From NCBI RefSeq assembly GCF_008974245.1, contig NZ_BBZI01000008.1, positions 611,516 through 675,515 of the forward strand: a stretch of DNA of 64,000 nucleotides, given 5' to 3'. Below, piece by piece: positions 1-7,601 of the stretch. The position numbers and the translations under genes were made by a program. The notes below the pieces were generated by a model. The model did no database searches and had not been told where the DNA came from. It was given only the letters and a program-made list of their open reading frames with translations. How positions within the stretch are numbered: position 1 is the first letter of the stretch; each line of letters begins with the position of its first letter. The stretch is from Streptomyces abyssomicinicus. GTDB taxonomy: Bacteria; Actinomycetota; Actinomycetes; Streptomycetales; Streptomycetaceae.

Positions 1-1
1 C

Positions 2-130
2 TTACATGCGCGGACCGCTCTCCCCCGCAGCCTCACCCGCGTCGGGACCACACCCGAAGCAGGCCAGGGCGGCCAGAACCGACACGAGGCAACCCGCCAA
101 GAATCTTGGTCCGTCGGACGTCACGGTCAC
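2..130 (-). CDS. possible small lipoprotein (42 aa)
   Basis: Not a family I recognise. A GTG start (a second in-frame GTG lies two codons later) opens a 42-codon frame ending in TAA. The product has a short N-region with one Arg, a hydrophobic stretch (LAGCLVSVLAALACFGC, about residues 11-27) and a Gly/Glu-rich polar tail, the layout of a lipoprotein signal with a lipobox-like ACFGC at 23-27. GGAGGG stands 9 nt before the GTG and overlaps the end of the YcxB-like gene just upstream, so the two would be co-transcribed. The short mature part and the lack of recognisable homologues keep confidence low; it could be a chance frame. Confidence 0.3.
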   Translation of the reverse strand: MTVTSDGPRFLAGCLVSVLAALACFGCGPDAGEAAGESGPRM

Positions 131-152
131 CGACCTGAACCCTCCATCCCCT

Positions 153-697
153 TCAGACGCGCTGCAGATGCTGGTCGAGAAGAGTGCGCAGGCGGTCCAG
201 GGAGATCTGGTCGGGGGCGCCGCGCTTCGCGATCCAGCCGCCCCGTATCCCGGCGCGCTGCGGACCGCGCAGGACGAAGAGACGGTCGGTCTCGACGTAG
301 CTGCCGAAGGCGCCCCACGCCAGGTGGGCGTCCATGGTGGCCGTCGCGGTGCGTACGCCGTCCTCGTCGACCGTCACCCGGCACGGCACCAGCTGGTCGC
401 CGACGGCCCTGGCCTGCCGACGCGCCGACGCGCCGACAGGACGTACACCCAGGGCAGCACCAGCGCTTCCAGCAGCAACAGCGAACCGAAGGCCCCGAAG
501 GCGGTCGACCCCGTGACGGCCGCGCCGGCCACCGCAGCGACGCCCAGGACCCCGAGCACGACCCAGACCGCGGGCCTGCTGACGAGGCCGGCCATACCTC
601 GCTGCTTGCGCGAGAGCACCTTCACCGTCTCCCGGAGATCCTCCACCGTGCTCTCGTACTCGAAGACCACGGCCCCCGGCACCACGTCCTGGCTCAC
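153..697 (-). pseudogene. YcxB-like membrane protein, frameshifted
   Basis: The N-terminal half, starting at a GTG, reads as a cytoplasmic segment, then two hydrophobic segments (VWVVLGVLGVAAVAGAA and FGSLLLLEALVLPWVYVL). The C-terminal half, in a different frame, reads as a YcxB-like domain ending with DRLFVLRG...IRGGWIAKRG. The frames meet at the sequence YVLSARR, where an 8-bp unit (GCCGACGC) is repeated 2.75 times at 416-437. Removing one unit restores one frame of about 180 codons running YVLSARRQARAVGDQLVP. The break is therefore a tandem duplication, either a real phase-variable or decayed allele or an assembly error. Function of the family is unknown; it is a membrane protein. Confidence 0.6.
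416..437. repeat. 8-bp tandem repeat causing a frameshift
   Basis: GCCGACGC occurs 2.75 times in direct tandem inside the YcxB-like gene. One copy fewer joins the two coding halves in one frame, so this repeat is the site of the frameshift and a natural place for replication slippage. Confidence 0.8.
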
Positions 698-830
698 GGC
701 CCACCCCTCTTCCTCACCGGTCAAAGAGCCTGATCGTAGCCACAGCGGAAGGAGGGACCCCGGACGGATGTCACGCCCCCGGGCGGGAGGCCTCCGTGGC
801 CGGCAACCGCCCGCCGGACACCGCGCGCCG

Positions 831-860
831 TTGACAGCCCAGGACGCCCCGGCCAACACT
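831..860 (+). promoter_or_regulatory. candidate promoter for the xylanase gene
   Basis: In the 279-bp gap between the divergent YcxB-like gene and the xylanase, TTGACA at 831-836 is followed after 18 bp by AACACT at 855-860, a perfect -35 with a weak -10. It lies about 115 bp before the xylanase GTG. No other clear signal was seen in the gap. Confidence 0.35.
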
Positions 861-976
861 GCCGAGGAGCCGCCCCGCCGATCGGGGCCGCCGCCCTTCT
901 CCTCGGCCGCGTCGGGCCCGCGGGAGCATGCCGCGCCGCCGGACCTCCGCGGTCGCCCCCCACCGAAGGAGTACTC

Positions 977-1678
977 GTGCACCTGGACCGGACACCCGAC
1001 CGGAACGTCCCCCACTTATCCGGCCCCAGCCGCAGAAGCGTCCTGGCCCGGGCCGCCGGCGTGGCGCTCGCCGCCGGCCCGGGCTCGCTGCTGCTGCCCG
1101 GCACCGCGCACGCGCAGACCGTCACGACGCCGCAGAGCGGCACGCACGACGGCCACTACTACCAGTTCTGGACCGACGGCACCGGAACGGTCGCCATGAC
1201 GCTCGGCGCCGCCGGCCGGTACACCGTCAACTGGACGGGCTGCGGAAACTTCGTGGCGGGCAAGGGCTGGGCCACCGGCGGCCGCAGGACCGTCCAGTGG
1301 TCGGGCGCCTTCGCCCCCTCCGGCAACGGCTACCTGTCCGTCTACGGCTGGGCACGGAACCCGCTCGTCGAGTACTACATCGTCGACGGCTACGGCTCCT
1401 ACCGGCCCACCCACCCCGACCACCGGGGCACGCTCACCAGCGACGGCCAGGTCTACGACATCTACCGCACGGTGCGGTACCCCAGTGGCGGCACCCAGAT
1501 CCTGCAGCAGTACTGGAGCGTCAACCGGGGCAGGCGCACCCAGGGCGGCACCGTCACCACCGGCAACCACTTCGACGCGTGGTCACGCGCCGGGATGACC
1601 CTGGCCGGCTTCGAGTTCATGATCGTCGCGACCGAGGGTTACCAGAGCAGCGGGCGGTCCGACATCCTCGTCGGCTGA
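977..1678 (+). CDS. GH11 endo-1,4-beta-xylanase, Tat-exported
   Basis: A 233-aa secreted xylanase that cleaves internal beta-1,4 bonds of xylan. The leader has a twin-arginine motif (SRRSVLA, residues 18-24), a hydrophobic region and an AHA cleavage site near residue 46. The rest is one GH11 jelly-roll domain without a carbohydrate-binding module. The catalytic pair is visible: nucleophile Glu132 in VEYYIVDGYGSYRP and acid/base Glu220 in ATEGYQSSG. The family's usual EYYIVE(N/D)WG is changed to DGYG after the nucleophile, so this is a divergent member. The GTG start has GAAGGAG 6 nt upstream. It is monocistronic, convergent with uppS, and similar in build to the single-domain, Tat-secreted xylanase XlnC of Streptomyces lividans. 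Confidence 0.93.
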   Translation: MHLDRTPDRNVPHLSGPSRRSVLARAAGVALAAGPGSLLLPGTAHAQTVTTPQSGTHDGHYYQFWTDGTGTVAMTLGAAGRYTVNWTGCGNFVAGKGWATGGRRTVQWSGAFAPSGNGYLSVYGWARNPLVEYYIVDGYGSYRPTHPDHRGTLTSDGQVYDIYRTVRYPSGGTQILQQYWSVNRGRRTQGGTVTTGNHFDAWSRAGMTLAGFEFMIVATEGYQSSGRSDILVG

Positions 1679-1692
1679 CGGCCCGGCGGGGT

Positions 1693-1723
1693 GGTCCGGC
1701 CGGGGTCAGGCCCCGGCCGGGCC
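1693..1723. terminator. bidirectional terminator, xylanase/uppS
   Basis: A 13-bp stem (GGTCCGGCCGGGG with CCCCGGCCGGGCC, one G:U pair) with a 5-nt loop lies between the convergent genes. The loop contains the uppS stop codon, and no U-run follows, as is usual in Streptomyces. Confidence 0.7.
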
Positions 1724-2557
1724 GCCCCGCATCGCGGACTCCATGGCGAGGAGCTGCTCGTTGGGGACGGCCCCGCCGAAGCGGCGGTCGCGCTGCGCGT
1801 ACTCCAGGCAGGCGCGCCACAGGTCTCGGCGGTCGAAGTCGGGCCACAGGACGTCCTGGAAGACCATCTCCGCGTAGGCGGACTGCCACAGCAGGTAGTT
1901 GGAGGTCCGCTGCTCGCCGCTGGGGCGCAGGAAGAGGTCGACGTCCGGCATGTCCGGGTAGTACAGGTACTTCGCGAAGGTCTTCTCGTTGACCTTGGAC
2001 GGGTCGAGCCGGCCGGCCTTCACGTCCTCGGCGAGCGCCTGCGCCGCGTCGGCGATCTCCGCGCGGCCGCCGTAGTTCATGCAGAAGTACAGGGTCAGCT
2101 TGTCGTTGCCCTTGGTCTGCTCCTGGGCGATCTGCAGCTCCTTGGCGACCGAGCGCCACAGCTTCGGCATGCGGCCGACCCAGCGGACCCGGATGCCGAG
2201 GGCGTCGAGCTGGTCACGGGTCTTGCGGATGAAGTCGCGGTTGAAGTTCATCAGGAAGCGCACCTCGTCGGGCGAGCGCTTCCAGTTCTCCGTGGAGAAG
2301 GCGTACAGCGACACCGAGCCGACGCCCACCTCGATGGCGCCCTGGAGGACGTCGAGGACCCGCTCCGCGCCCACCTTGTGACCCTCGGTGCGCGGCAGGC
2401 CGCGGTCCTTGGCCCAGCGGCCGTTGCCGTCCATGACGATCGCCACGTGCCCGGGCACCAGCTCGGACGGCAGCTTCGGCGCGCGCGCCCCCGACGGGTG
2501 CGGCTCCGGCGCCGTGTACTCGCGGCGCTGCCGCCCCAGGAATCCGCCTACGGCCAT
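1706..2557 (-). CDS. uppS: isoprenyl transferase (undecaprenyl diphosphate synthase)
   Basis: 283 aa, a cis-prenyltransferase that condenses isopentenyl diphosphate units to the polyprenyl diphosphate carrier for peptidoglycan and other envelope glycans. The signature VMDGNGRWAK (catalytic Asp43) is intact. The second motif SLYAFSTENWKR and the C-terminal RPSGEQRTSNYLLWQSAYAEM with the Arg/Glu residues of the pyrophosphate site are also present. The first 30 residues form a polar extension common in Streptomyces. It follows recO by about 55 bp in the same direction and probably shares its transcript. Streptomyces often carry two cis-prenyltransferases, so the exact chain length cannot be read from sequence. 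Confidence 0.95.
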   Translation of the reverse strand: MAVGGFLGRQRREYTAPEPHPSGARAPKLPSELVPGHVAIVMDGNGRWAKDRGLPRTEGHKVGAERVLDVLQGAIEVGVGSVSLYAFSTENWKRSPDEVRFLMNFNRDFIRKTRDQLDALGIRVRWVGRMPKLWRSVAKELQIAQEQTKGNDKLTLYFCMNYGGRAEIADAAQALAEDVKAGRLDPSKVNEKTFAKYLYYPDMPDVDLFLRPSGEQRTSNYLLWQSAYAEMVFQDVLWPDFDRRDLWRACLEYAQRDRRFGGAVPNEQLLAMESAMRGGPAGA

Positions 2558-2612
2558 GGTGTTCCAGCTCCTCGTCCTCGTGCCTGCCCTGCGGTGTCGC
2601 GTGGTGCGGTGC

Positions 2613-3359
2613 CTACTGTTCCACGAACCGGAGCGACCGCAGACCGCGCTCCAGGTGCCAGTGCAGGTAGGCGGCGACCAGCCCGCTGCCCTCGCGGACG
2701 TGCCGGGGCTCGGCGGCGTCCGCGGTCTCCCAGTCTCCCGTGAGCAGTGCGCCCAGCAGCGCCAGGGTGGGGGCGGACGGCACCACGCTGCCCGGCATCC
2801 GGCAGTCCACGCAGACCGAGCCGCCGCCGGCGACCGAGAAGAACCGGTTGGGCCCGGGCATACCGCACCGCGCGCAGTCGCCGAAGCTGGGCGCGTAGCC
2901 GTTGACGGCGAGCGAGCGCAGCAGGAACGCGTCGAGGACCAGGTGCGGGGCGTGCTCGCCGCGGGCGAGCGTGCGCAGGGCGCCGACCAGCAGCAGGTAC
3001 TGCTGCACGGCCTGCTCGCCCTCCTGCTCGGTGAACCGCTCGGCGGTCTCCAGCATGGCGGTCCCGGCGGTGTACCGGTCGTAGTCCGTCACGATCGTCC
3101 CGCCGTACGCGGCGATGGTCTCGCTCTGCGTGCACAGCGGCAGGGTGCGGCCGACCAGCTCGCTGCCGCGTGCGAAGAACTGCACGTCGACGTGGGAGAA
3201 CGGCTCCAGCCGCGCGCCGAACTTCGACTTGGTGCGCCGTACCCCTCGGGCGACCGCGCGCACCCGGCCGTGGCCGCGGGTCAGCAGCGTGATGATCCGG
3301 TCCGCCTCGCCGAGCTTCTGGGTGCGCAGGACGACGCCGTCGTCCCGGAAGAGACTCAT
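2613..3359 (-). CDS. recO: DNA repair protein RecO
   Basis: 248 aa, normal length for the family. RecO loads RecA on SSB-coated DNA in the RecFOR pathway. The N-terminal OB-fold starts MSLFRDDGVVLRTQKLGEADRI. The central zinc-finger-like part has Cys-x2-Cys (CARC) and a second pair (VCVDC) about 20 residues later, and the C-terminal part is helical. I chose the Met before SLFRDD because it matches the usual RecO start; a start six codons earlier is possible. The neighbouring uppS on the same strand is the usual actinobacterial partner. Confidence 0.95.
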   Translation of the reverse strand: MSLFRDDGVVLRTQKLGEADRIITLLTRGHGRVRAVARGVRRTKSKFGARLEPFSHVDVQFFARGSELVGRTLPLCTQSETIAAYGGTIVTDYDRYTAGTAMLETAERFTEQEGEQAVQQYLLLVGALRTLARGEHAPHLVLDAFLLRSLAVNGYAPSFGDCARCGMPGPNRFFSVAGGGSVCVDCRMPGSVVPSAPTLALLGALLTGDWETADAAEPRHVREGSGLVAAYLHWHLERGLRSLRFVEQ

Positions 3360-3409
3360 GGCCCCATTCTCCCGCACCCGCCACGGTGCCCCTCAGGGCC
3401 CCGCTCGGC

Positions 3410-3460
3410 GGCCCGGCGGGCGGCCCCGGCGGGCGGCCCCGGCGGGCGGACCTGGCGGGC
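3410..3460. repeat. 13-bp tandem repeat between recO and the membrane-protein gene
   Basis: GGCCCCGGCGGGC is repeated four times (12, 13, 13 and 13 bp, with changes in the first and last unit). It fills most of the gap between recO and the end of the upstream gene. Confidence 0.8.
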
Positions 3461-3472
3461 GGACCGCGGTGC

Positions 3473-4624
3473 CTAGACGTCGACCATCCAGGCGCCGTCC
3501 TCCTCGTCGTCGACCCGGGTCTCCAGGTCCCGCAGGTTCATCCCGGCCTCCCACAGCTCGCGGAACCGCCGCAGCCGCTGCTCGACGTGGCCGGGGCGGG
3601 CGATCAGCCGGGTCTTGACGTTGACGTCGCGCAGGTCCTGCTCGATCTCGAAGGAGACGCCCTCGTCGTAGAGGATGAAGTCGCTGGTGGTGCCCCGCTG
3701 GAGGTGCGGCGGGAGTTCCTGCATGACCGCCGCGCGCAGCTCGATGCCGAGCAGCTCCTGCTCCTCGCAGAGCCGCAGCAGCTTGTCGTCGAGCATCTCC
3801 GCGGACTCCAGGAGGAACAGCCGCTGCACGACGACGCCCCGCTCGATGGCCTCGCGCTGGGCCTGGAGGTAGCGGGAGGCGGGCTCGCTGTTCCAGAACT
3901 CACGGTCCACCGAGGTGCTGGTGGCGAAGATGGACCGCTCGGTGGAGTGGGTGAGGGAGAGCATCCAGTCGTGGTTCTCCCCCGCGCACTCGGCGGTGAG
4001 GTTGTTGAGGTCGGCCATGTGCCGCACCACCCGCTCCAGCTCGGCGCGGGCGAAGGTCTGCAGGATGTCCGGCCCGGTGGTGAGCACCTCGGCGATGGAG
4101 CGCCGGGTCTGCTCGGGGATGGAGTCGGAGGTGACCCGCTCCACGCGGTGGGCGGCGACGGCCTCCACGGGGCCGCCGGGCTGCGGGGAGGGCGCCGCGG
4201 CGCGCTGGTCCGCCGCCCCCTTCAGGTCCGCGGAGTGCCGCTCCAGGCTCTCCCGGACGGCGGTGACAGTGCCGTCCAGCACCGCCCGGGTCTCGCCGGC
4301 CTGCCGGGCCTGGTCCGCGAGCTGCCGGGACAGTCCGGCGAGGTGCTGGACGACCAGTGCCGCGGCGCCGCACAGGACGGCGAGCACGATCCGCAGCAGC
4401 GGCCCGTCGCCGACGTCGAAGGCCGCGGTGACGGCGAGGACCAGCGCCGCCAGGGCCAGGCCGATGCCGGCCCTCCGCAGCCGCAGCGGCGTCCCGGCCG
4501 CGCGCCCGGCCGCGCCGCTGGTCCCGTCGGGCCGCGGCGACTGCGGTGCCGCCGACGGCTGCGACTGCGGCTGCGACTGCGACGACTGGGACTGCGGCGA
4601 CTGCGGTGACTGTGTGGAGCTCAT
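3473..4624 (-). CDS. two-TM membrane protein, last gene of the SCO2521-2525 cassette
   Basis: 383 aa, function unknown. The first 45 residues are a Ser/Gln/Pro low-complexity segment. Two hydrophobic helices follow (about residues 53-70 and 75-93), then a predicted coiled coil (SRQLADQARQAGETRAVLD) and a C-terminal soluble domain of roughly 220 aa. In that domain the stretch IFATSTSVDREFW...YLQAQREAIERGVVVQRLFLLES, ending with SDFILYDEGVSFEIE, reminds me of phospholipase-D-like folds in signalling proteins, but no HKD motif is present, so it would be non-catalytic; this is inference. It lies about 80 bp downstream of the SCO2521-type gene and is probably the cassette's membrane-anchored member. 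Confidence 0.8.
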   Translation of the reverse strand: MSSTQSPQSPQSQSSQSQPQSQPSAAPQSPRPDGTSGAAGRAAGTPLRLRRAGIGLALAALVLAVTAAFDVGDGPLLRIVLAVLCGAAALVVQHLAGLSRQLADQARQAGETRAVLDGTVTAVRESLERHSADLKGAADQRAAAPSPQPGGPVEAVAAHRVERVTSDSIPEQTRRSIAEVLTTGPDILQTFARAELERVVRHMADLNNLTAECAGENHDWMLSLTHSTERSIFATSTSVDREFWNSEPASRYLQAQREAIERGVVVQRLFLLESAEMLDDKLLRLCEEQELLGIELRAAVMQELPPHLQRGTTSDFILYDEGVSFEIEQDLRDVNVKTRLIARPGHVEQRLRRFRELWEAGMNLRDLETRVDDEEDGAWMVDV

Positions 4625-4703
4625 CTCGCTTCTCCCCCCGTTGGGATGTCCGTGATGTCCGGCTGGGCCGGCGGTTCCGGCTGGGCGTGCCGACGGCGTC
4701 TGC

Positions 4704-5681
4704 TCAGGGAGCCATCACCGCCTCCTGGTGCAGCGCGGGGACGGCGTGGAGGGCGAGCTGGTCGCGGATCCGCCGGACCAGGACCTGCCACTGGCGGTTG
4801 AAGCCGGGCCGCTCCTCCAGCGCGTCCCAGAGGGCGGCGAGCGACGGTTCGAGGCGGGCCCGGGGCATCCACAGGTGCAGCAGGTGGTCGACGGCCGGCC
4901 GCAGCGCCCGCACCACGGCGGTGCCGTCGGCCGAGCCCAGCCGGCTGCCGTCGAGGAGGCGGACGACCGTGGTGAGCAGCCAGTCGTGCAGGGCGAGGTC
5001 CTCGCAGAGGCCGGCCACCTCGGCGGGGTCCGCGCCGGGCGGGACGCGCAGCCTGAGGGTGCGCAGCTCGTCCTCGGCCAGGGTGAGCCGCTCGATGGAG
5101 GGGCCCGGCGCACCGGGCGCGGCGGGCAGCGCGGTCCACCGCAGCCGGGTGGGCCGCGACTTGAAGGGCGGATGCTGGTCGAGCAGCGGGTGGCGCAGCA
5201 GCACGGTGAGCAGGCCGTCGGCGATCAGCCCGACGTCGAGTTCGCCGCGCCGCGCCCCGGCCAGCACGCCCTCGGCGACGGCCTCGCGGGGCAGCCGGCC
5301 GAACGGCTCGAGCGTCCCTGGCCGGACCAGGTAGTGCCCCCAGGGGCGGCGGTGGTCGGGGCCGCGGGCGGTGAGGCCGAGCCGGGCGGAGGTCTGGAGC
5401 ACCCGGCCCTCGGTGAGCGTGCCCCGCACGGCGACCGCGCCGACGGCGCGGACCTTGGCGCCGGTGGCGCTGGGCAGCGGGCAGTCGACGCCGGTGAGGG
5501 TGTCCGGGGAGCGGGCGTAGAGGTTGGGGCGTTCGGAGACCAGGACCCGTTCGTCGGCGCGCAGCCGCAGCAGCTGGGCCGCGGCGCGGATGTCGAGGGC
5601 CTGGTGCGCGGGAAGCAGGCAGGTGCGGACCTCGCCGCAGAGCAGCACGGCGCCCTCGCCGTCGTTCTCCCCCGCGTTCAT
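4704..5681 (-). CDS. SCO2521 family protein
   Basis: 325 aa, soluble, no transmembrane segment and no catalytic motif I can name. It matches the actinobacterial family called SCO2521 by its neighbourhood and by the N-terminal LLCGEVRTCLLPAHQALD and RVLVSERPNLYARSPD stretches; the name is only a placeholder. The start at MNAGENDG is preferred over one 14 codons upstream because AGGGGGG lies in front of it. It follows the SCO2522-type gene by about 40 bp and is probably translated from the same transcript. The C-terminal half is rich in Leu/Arg helices (HLLHLWMPRARLEPS, WQVLVRRIRDQLALH), which suggests a helical scaffold. Confidence 0.85.
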   Translation of the reverse strand: MNAGENDGEGAVLLCGEVRTCLLPAHQALDIRAAAQLLRLRADERVLVSERPNLYARSPDTLTGVDCPLPSATGAKVRAVGAVAVRGTLTEGRVLQTSARLGLTARGPDHRRPWGHYLVRPGTLEPFGRLPREAVAEGVLAGARRGELDVGLIADGLLTVLLRHPLLDQHPPFKSRPTRLRWTALPAAPGAPGPSIERLTLAEDELRTLRLRVPPGADPAEVAGLCEDLALHDWLLTTVVRLLDGSRLGSADGTAVVRALRPAVDHLLHLWMPRARLEPSLAALWDALEERPGFNRQWQVLVRRIRDQLALHAVPALHQEAVMAP

Positions 5682-5724
5682 GCCACCACCCCCCTGGTGT
5701 TCCTGCCCCGGCCCCCGTGCCATG

Positions 5725-6684
5725 TCACTGTCCCGCGTAGAAGACGTAGGAGATCCGGTCGGCCACGGAGGCGGGGACGGCGACGCCCTCCCCCGCGGAC
5801 CGCGCGGCGACCTGCTGGAGCGCCCCGGGGTCGACCTCGGTCTGGTCGAGGATCACCCGGACCGCGTGCTCCACCGGCAGGAACCGGTTGGGCAGCACCG
5901 AGCAGGTGCGGTAGGCGGCGAACGGGGCGGCCCGGGACCGGAGCTGGAGCAGCGGCGGCATCTCGTCCCAGTCGTCCGGGAAGGGCCCTTCGTGCGGCCG
6001 CGGTGTCAGCACCGCCTCGCCCTCGTTGCGCAGCAGGCCGAGCCGGGCGAGCTGCCAGACGGCGGCGAGGAAGGGGCAGGACCACAGTTTCCGGCCGCCG
6101 GGGCGTTCGCTCCACAGCTCGACGTCGAGGAAGACGGAGTGCTGGCGGGCCGCGGTCTCCCGGGGCGCCTGCCAGGGGATCGCCTTCTTCATCGCCTGCG
6201 GCGTGCGGGCGACGGGGCTGCGTTCGCCGTTGGCGAGCCAGCCGGTCTGCCCGGCGGGCGGGCGGGCCCCGTAGGCGCCGGGCGGCGGCGCCTCCACCAG
6301 ACGCCCGGCGACCGCCTCGGCGACCGGCGCTCCCTCGGCCTCGGCGCAGCCGGACTCGCGGGCCAGGTAGTCGATGTCCAGCCCGGCCCGCTCGGCCTCG
6401 GCGAGCAGTATCGGCACCAGTTCGCGGGGGGTGGAGAAACGGGTGAAGTAGTCGTCGATCAGGAAGCAGGTGGAGATCCGGGGCCGCTTGCCGGTCTCGG
6501 CGCGGGCGGTCTCGCGCACCGCCTCGGCCCAGTGGACGACCTGGGCGAAGTGACGGCGCAGCCGCTCGGGTCCGGCCTCGAAGTCCTCCATGTAGAGGTG
6601 GCCGAGTTCGAGCGAGAGGTGGGAGAGCGGGACCGCCTGGGTGCGGGGTTCGGCGGTGGTCTCGCGGAACACGGCTTCCGTCAT
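5725..6684 (-). CDS. SCO2522 family protein
   Basis: 319 aa, soluble, unknown function, recognised as SCO2522 family by context and by LSLELGHLYMEDFEAGPERLRRHF and RISTCFLIDDYFTRFSTPRELVP. An acidic DD pair in the latter and the Trp/Pro-rich middle (WLANGERSPVARTPQAMKKAIPW) are the most distinctive parts. The ATG overlaps the TGA of the upstream P-loop gene by 4 bp (ATGA), which indicates translational coupling and tight stoichiometry with that ATPase-like protein. Confidence 0.88.
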   Translation of the reverse strand: MTEAVFRETTAEPRTQAVPLSHLSLELGHLYMEDFEAGPERLRRHFAQVVHWAEAVRETARAETGKRPRISTCFLIDDYFTRFSTPRELVPILLAEAERAGLDIDYLARESGCAEAEGAPVAEAVAGRLVEAPPPGAYGARPPAGQTGWLANGERSPVARTPQAMKKAIPWQAPRETAARQHSVFLDVELWSERPGGRKLWSCPFLAAVWQLARLGLLRNEGEAVLTPRPHEGPFPDDWDEMPPLLQLRSRAAPFAAYRTCSVLPNRFLPVEHAVRVILDQTEVDPGALQQVAARSAGEGVAVPASVADRISYVFYAGQ

Positions 6685-7598
6685 GGCCGCCCCCAGTAGG
6701 CGTCGTCGGTGAGGCGGCGGGCGATCTCCTCGATCGCCTCGAGCGTCTCCTTGTTGGCGATCTGCTTGGAAAGCACGTCCTCCTCGGTGATCAGCTGTTC
6801 GCGCCACTGGAGGATGGGCTCCAGCGGCACGATGCCGAGGACGACGCTGTCGCCGATGCGGTTGTCGGAGGCCAGGCGGCGCAGGGCCTCGTCGCAGGCC
6901 TGCATCCAGGCGGCCTGCGCGGGCGTCACCTGCGACCACAGGGGCGACTCGGGGTCGGGCACGGCGGCCCGTACGAAGCGGATGTGGCCGCGCAGTTCGT
7001 CCTTGTCGTGGCCGTGTCCGGCGCCGCACTCGAGGATGCCGAAGTCCTTGTGGACCAGGCCGGCCGCGGCGATGACGTGCTGGCGGGTCCAGCGGTGGAA
7101 GACCAGCCAGCGGAAGGGGACGTGGCGCATCCGGGGGTGCGCGGTGGCCGCCAGGACCATGTCCATGGCGTAGCTGCGGCCGGCGCTGAGGTCGACGACG
7201 ATCAGGTCGAACTCGGTGTTGAGCCGCAGCAGCAGGTCGACGCAGCGCTCCAGGGTGTCCTCGTCGGTGGCGAACTCGCCGCCGCTGATGTTGCCCGGGA
7301 AGAGCACCATGCGGCCCGCCTGGTTGGGCCGGTTGCGCAGCACGGGGTGCTCGGTCTGCCGCCACACGTCGATCTTGGCGGGTTCGTTGGTCTCGCCCTC
7401 CAGGTAGGAGTGGAGGCCGTTCTCCTGGATGCCGCGGATCGCGCCGGGCACGTCGAAGACGGCGGCGGCGGTGGGAGAGCCGAAGTCGAAGTCCACGTAG
7501 GCCACGTGGTCGCCGAGCAGGGCGCGCTGGTAGGCCAGATTGGCACTGGTCACCGAACGGCCGGTGCCTCCTTTGTCGGAGGCGGCGAAGACGAGCAC
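6681..7598 (-). CDS. SCO2523 family variant P-loop protein (ParA/MinD-like)
   Basis: 305 aa. The start MLVFAASDKGGTGRSVTSANLAYQ has the ParA/MinD deviant Walker A layout (KGGxGK[ST]), but the second lysine is Arg (KGGTGRS at residues 9-15). VAYVDFDFGSPT follows as the switch/Walker A' Asp region, then DLIVVDLSAG as Walker B. The signature lysine of the deviant P-loop is kept, while the phosphate-binding GK lysine is replaced, so nucleotide binding may survive with altered or lost hydrolysis. The GTG start lies 3 bp after the stop of the SCO2524-type gene, and its own stop overlaps the next gene. It is probably the switch of the cassette and not a chromosome-partition ParA. Confidence 0.9.
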   Translation of the reverse strand: MLVFAASDKGGTGRSVTSANLAYQRALLGDHVAYVDFDFGSPTAAAVFDVPGAIRGIQENGLHSYLEGETNEPAKIDVWRQTEHPVLRNRPNQAGRMVLFPGNISGGEFATDEDTLERCVDLLLRLNTEFDLIVVDLSAGRSYAMDMVLAATAHPRMRHVPFRWLVFHRWTRQHVIAAAGLVHKDFGILECGAGHGHDKDELRGHIRFVRAAVPDPESPLWSQVTPAQAAWMQACDEALRRLASDNRIGDSVVLGIVPLEPILQWREQLITEEDVLSKQIANKETLEAIEEIARRLTDDAYWGRP

Positions 7599-7601
7599 GG
7601 C

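Noticed and set aside
6681..7598. ParA-like protein as the chromosome partition ATPase
   Set aside because: There is no ParB gene or parS site next to it, the P-loop is altered, and chromosomal parAB lies near oriC in Streptomyces.
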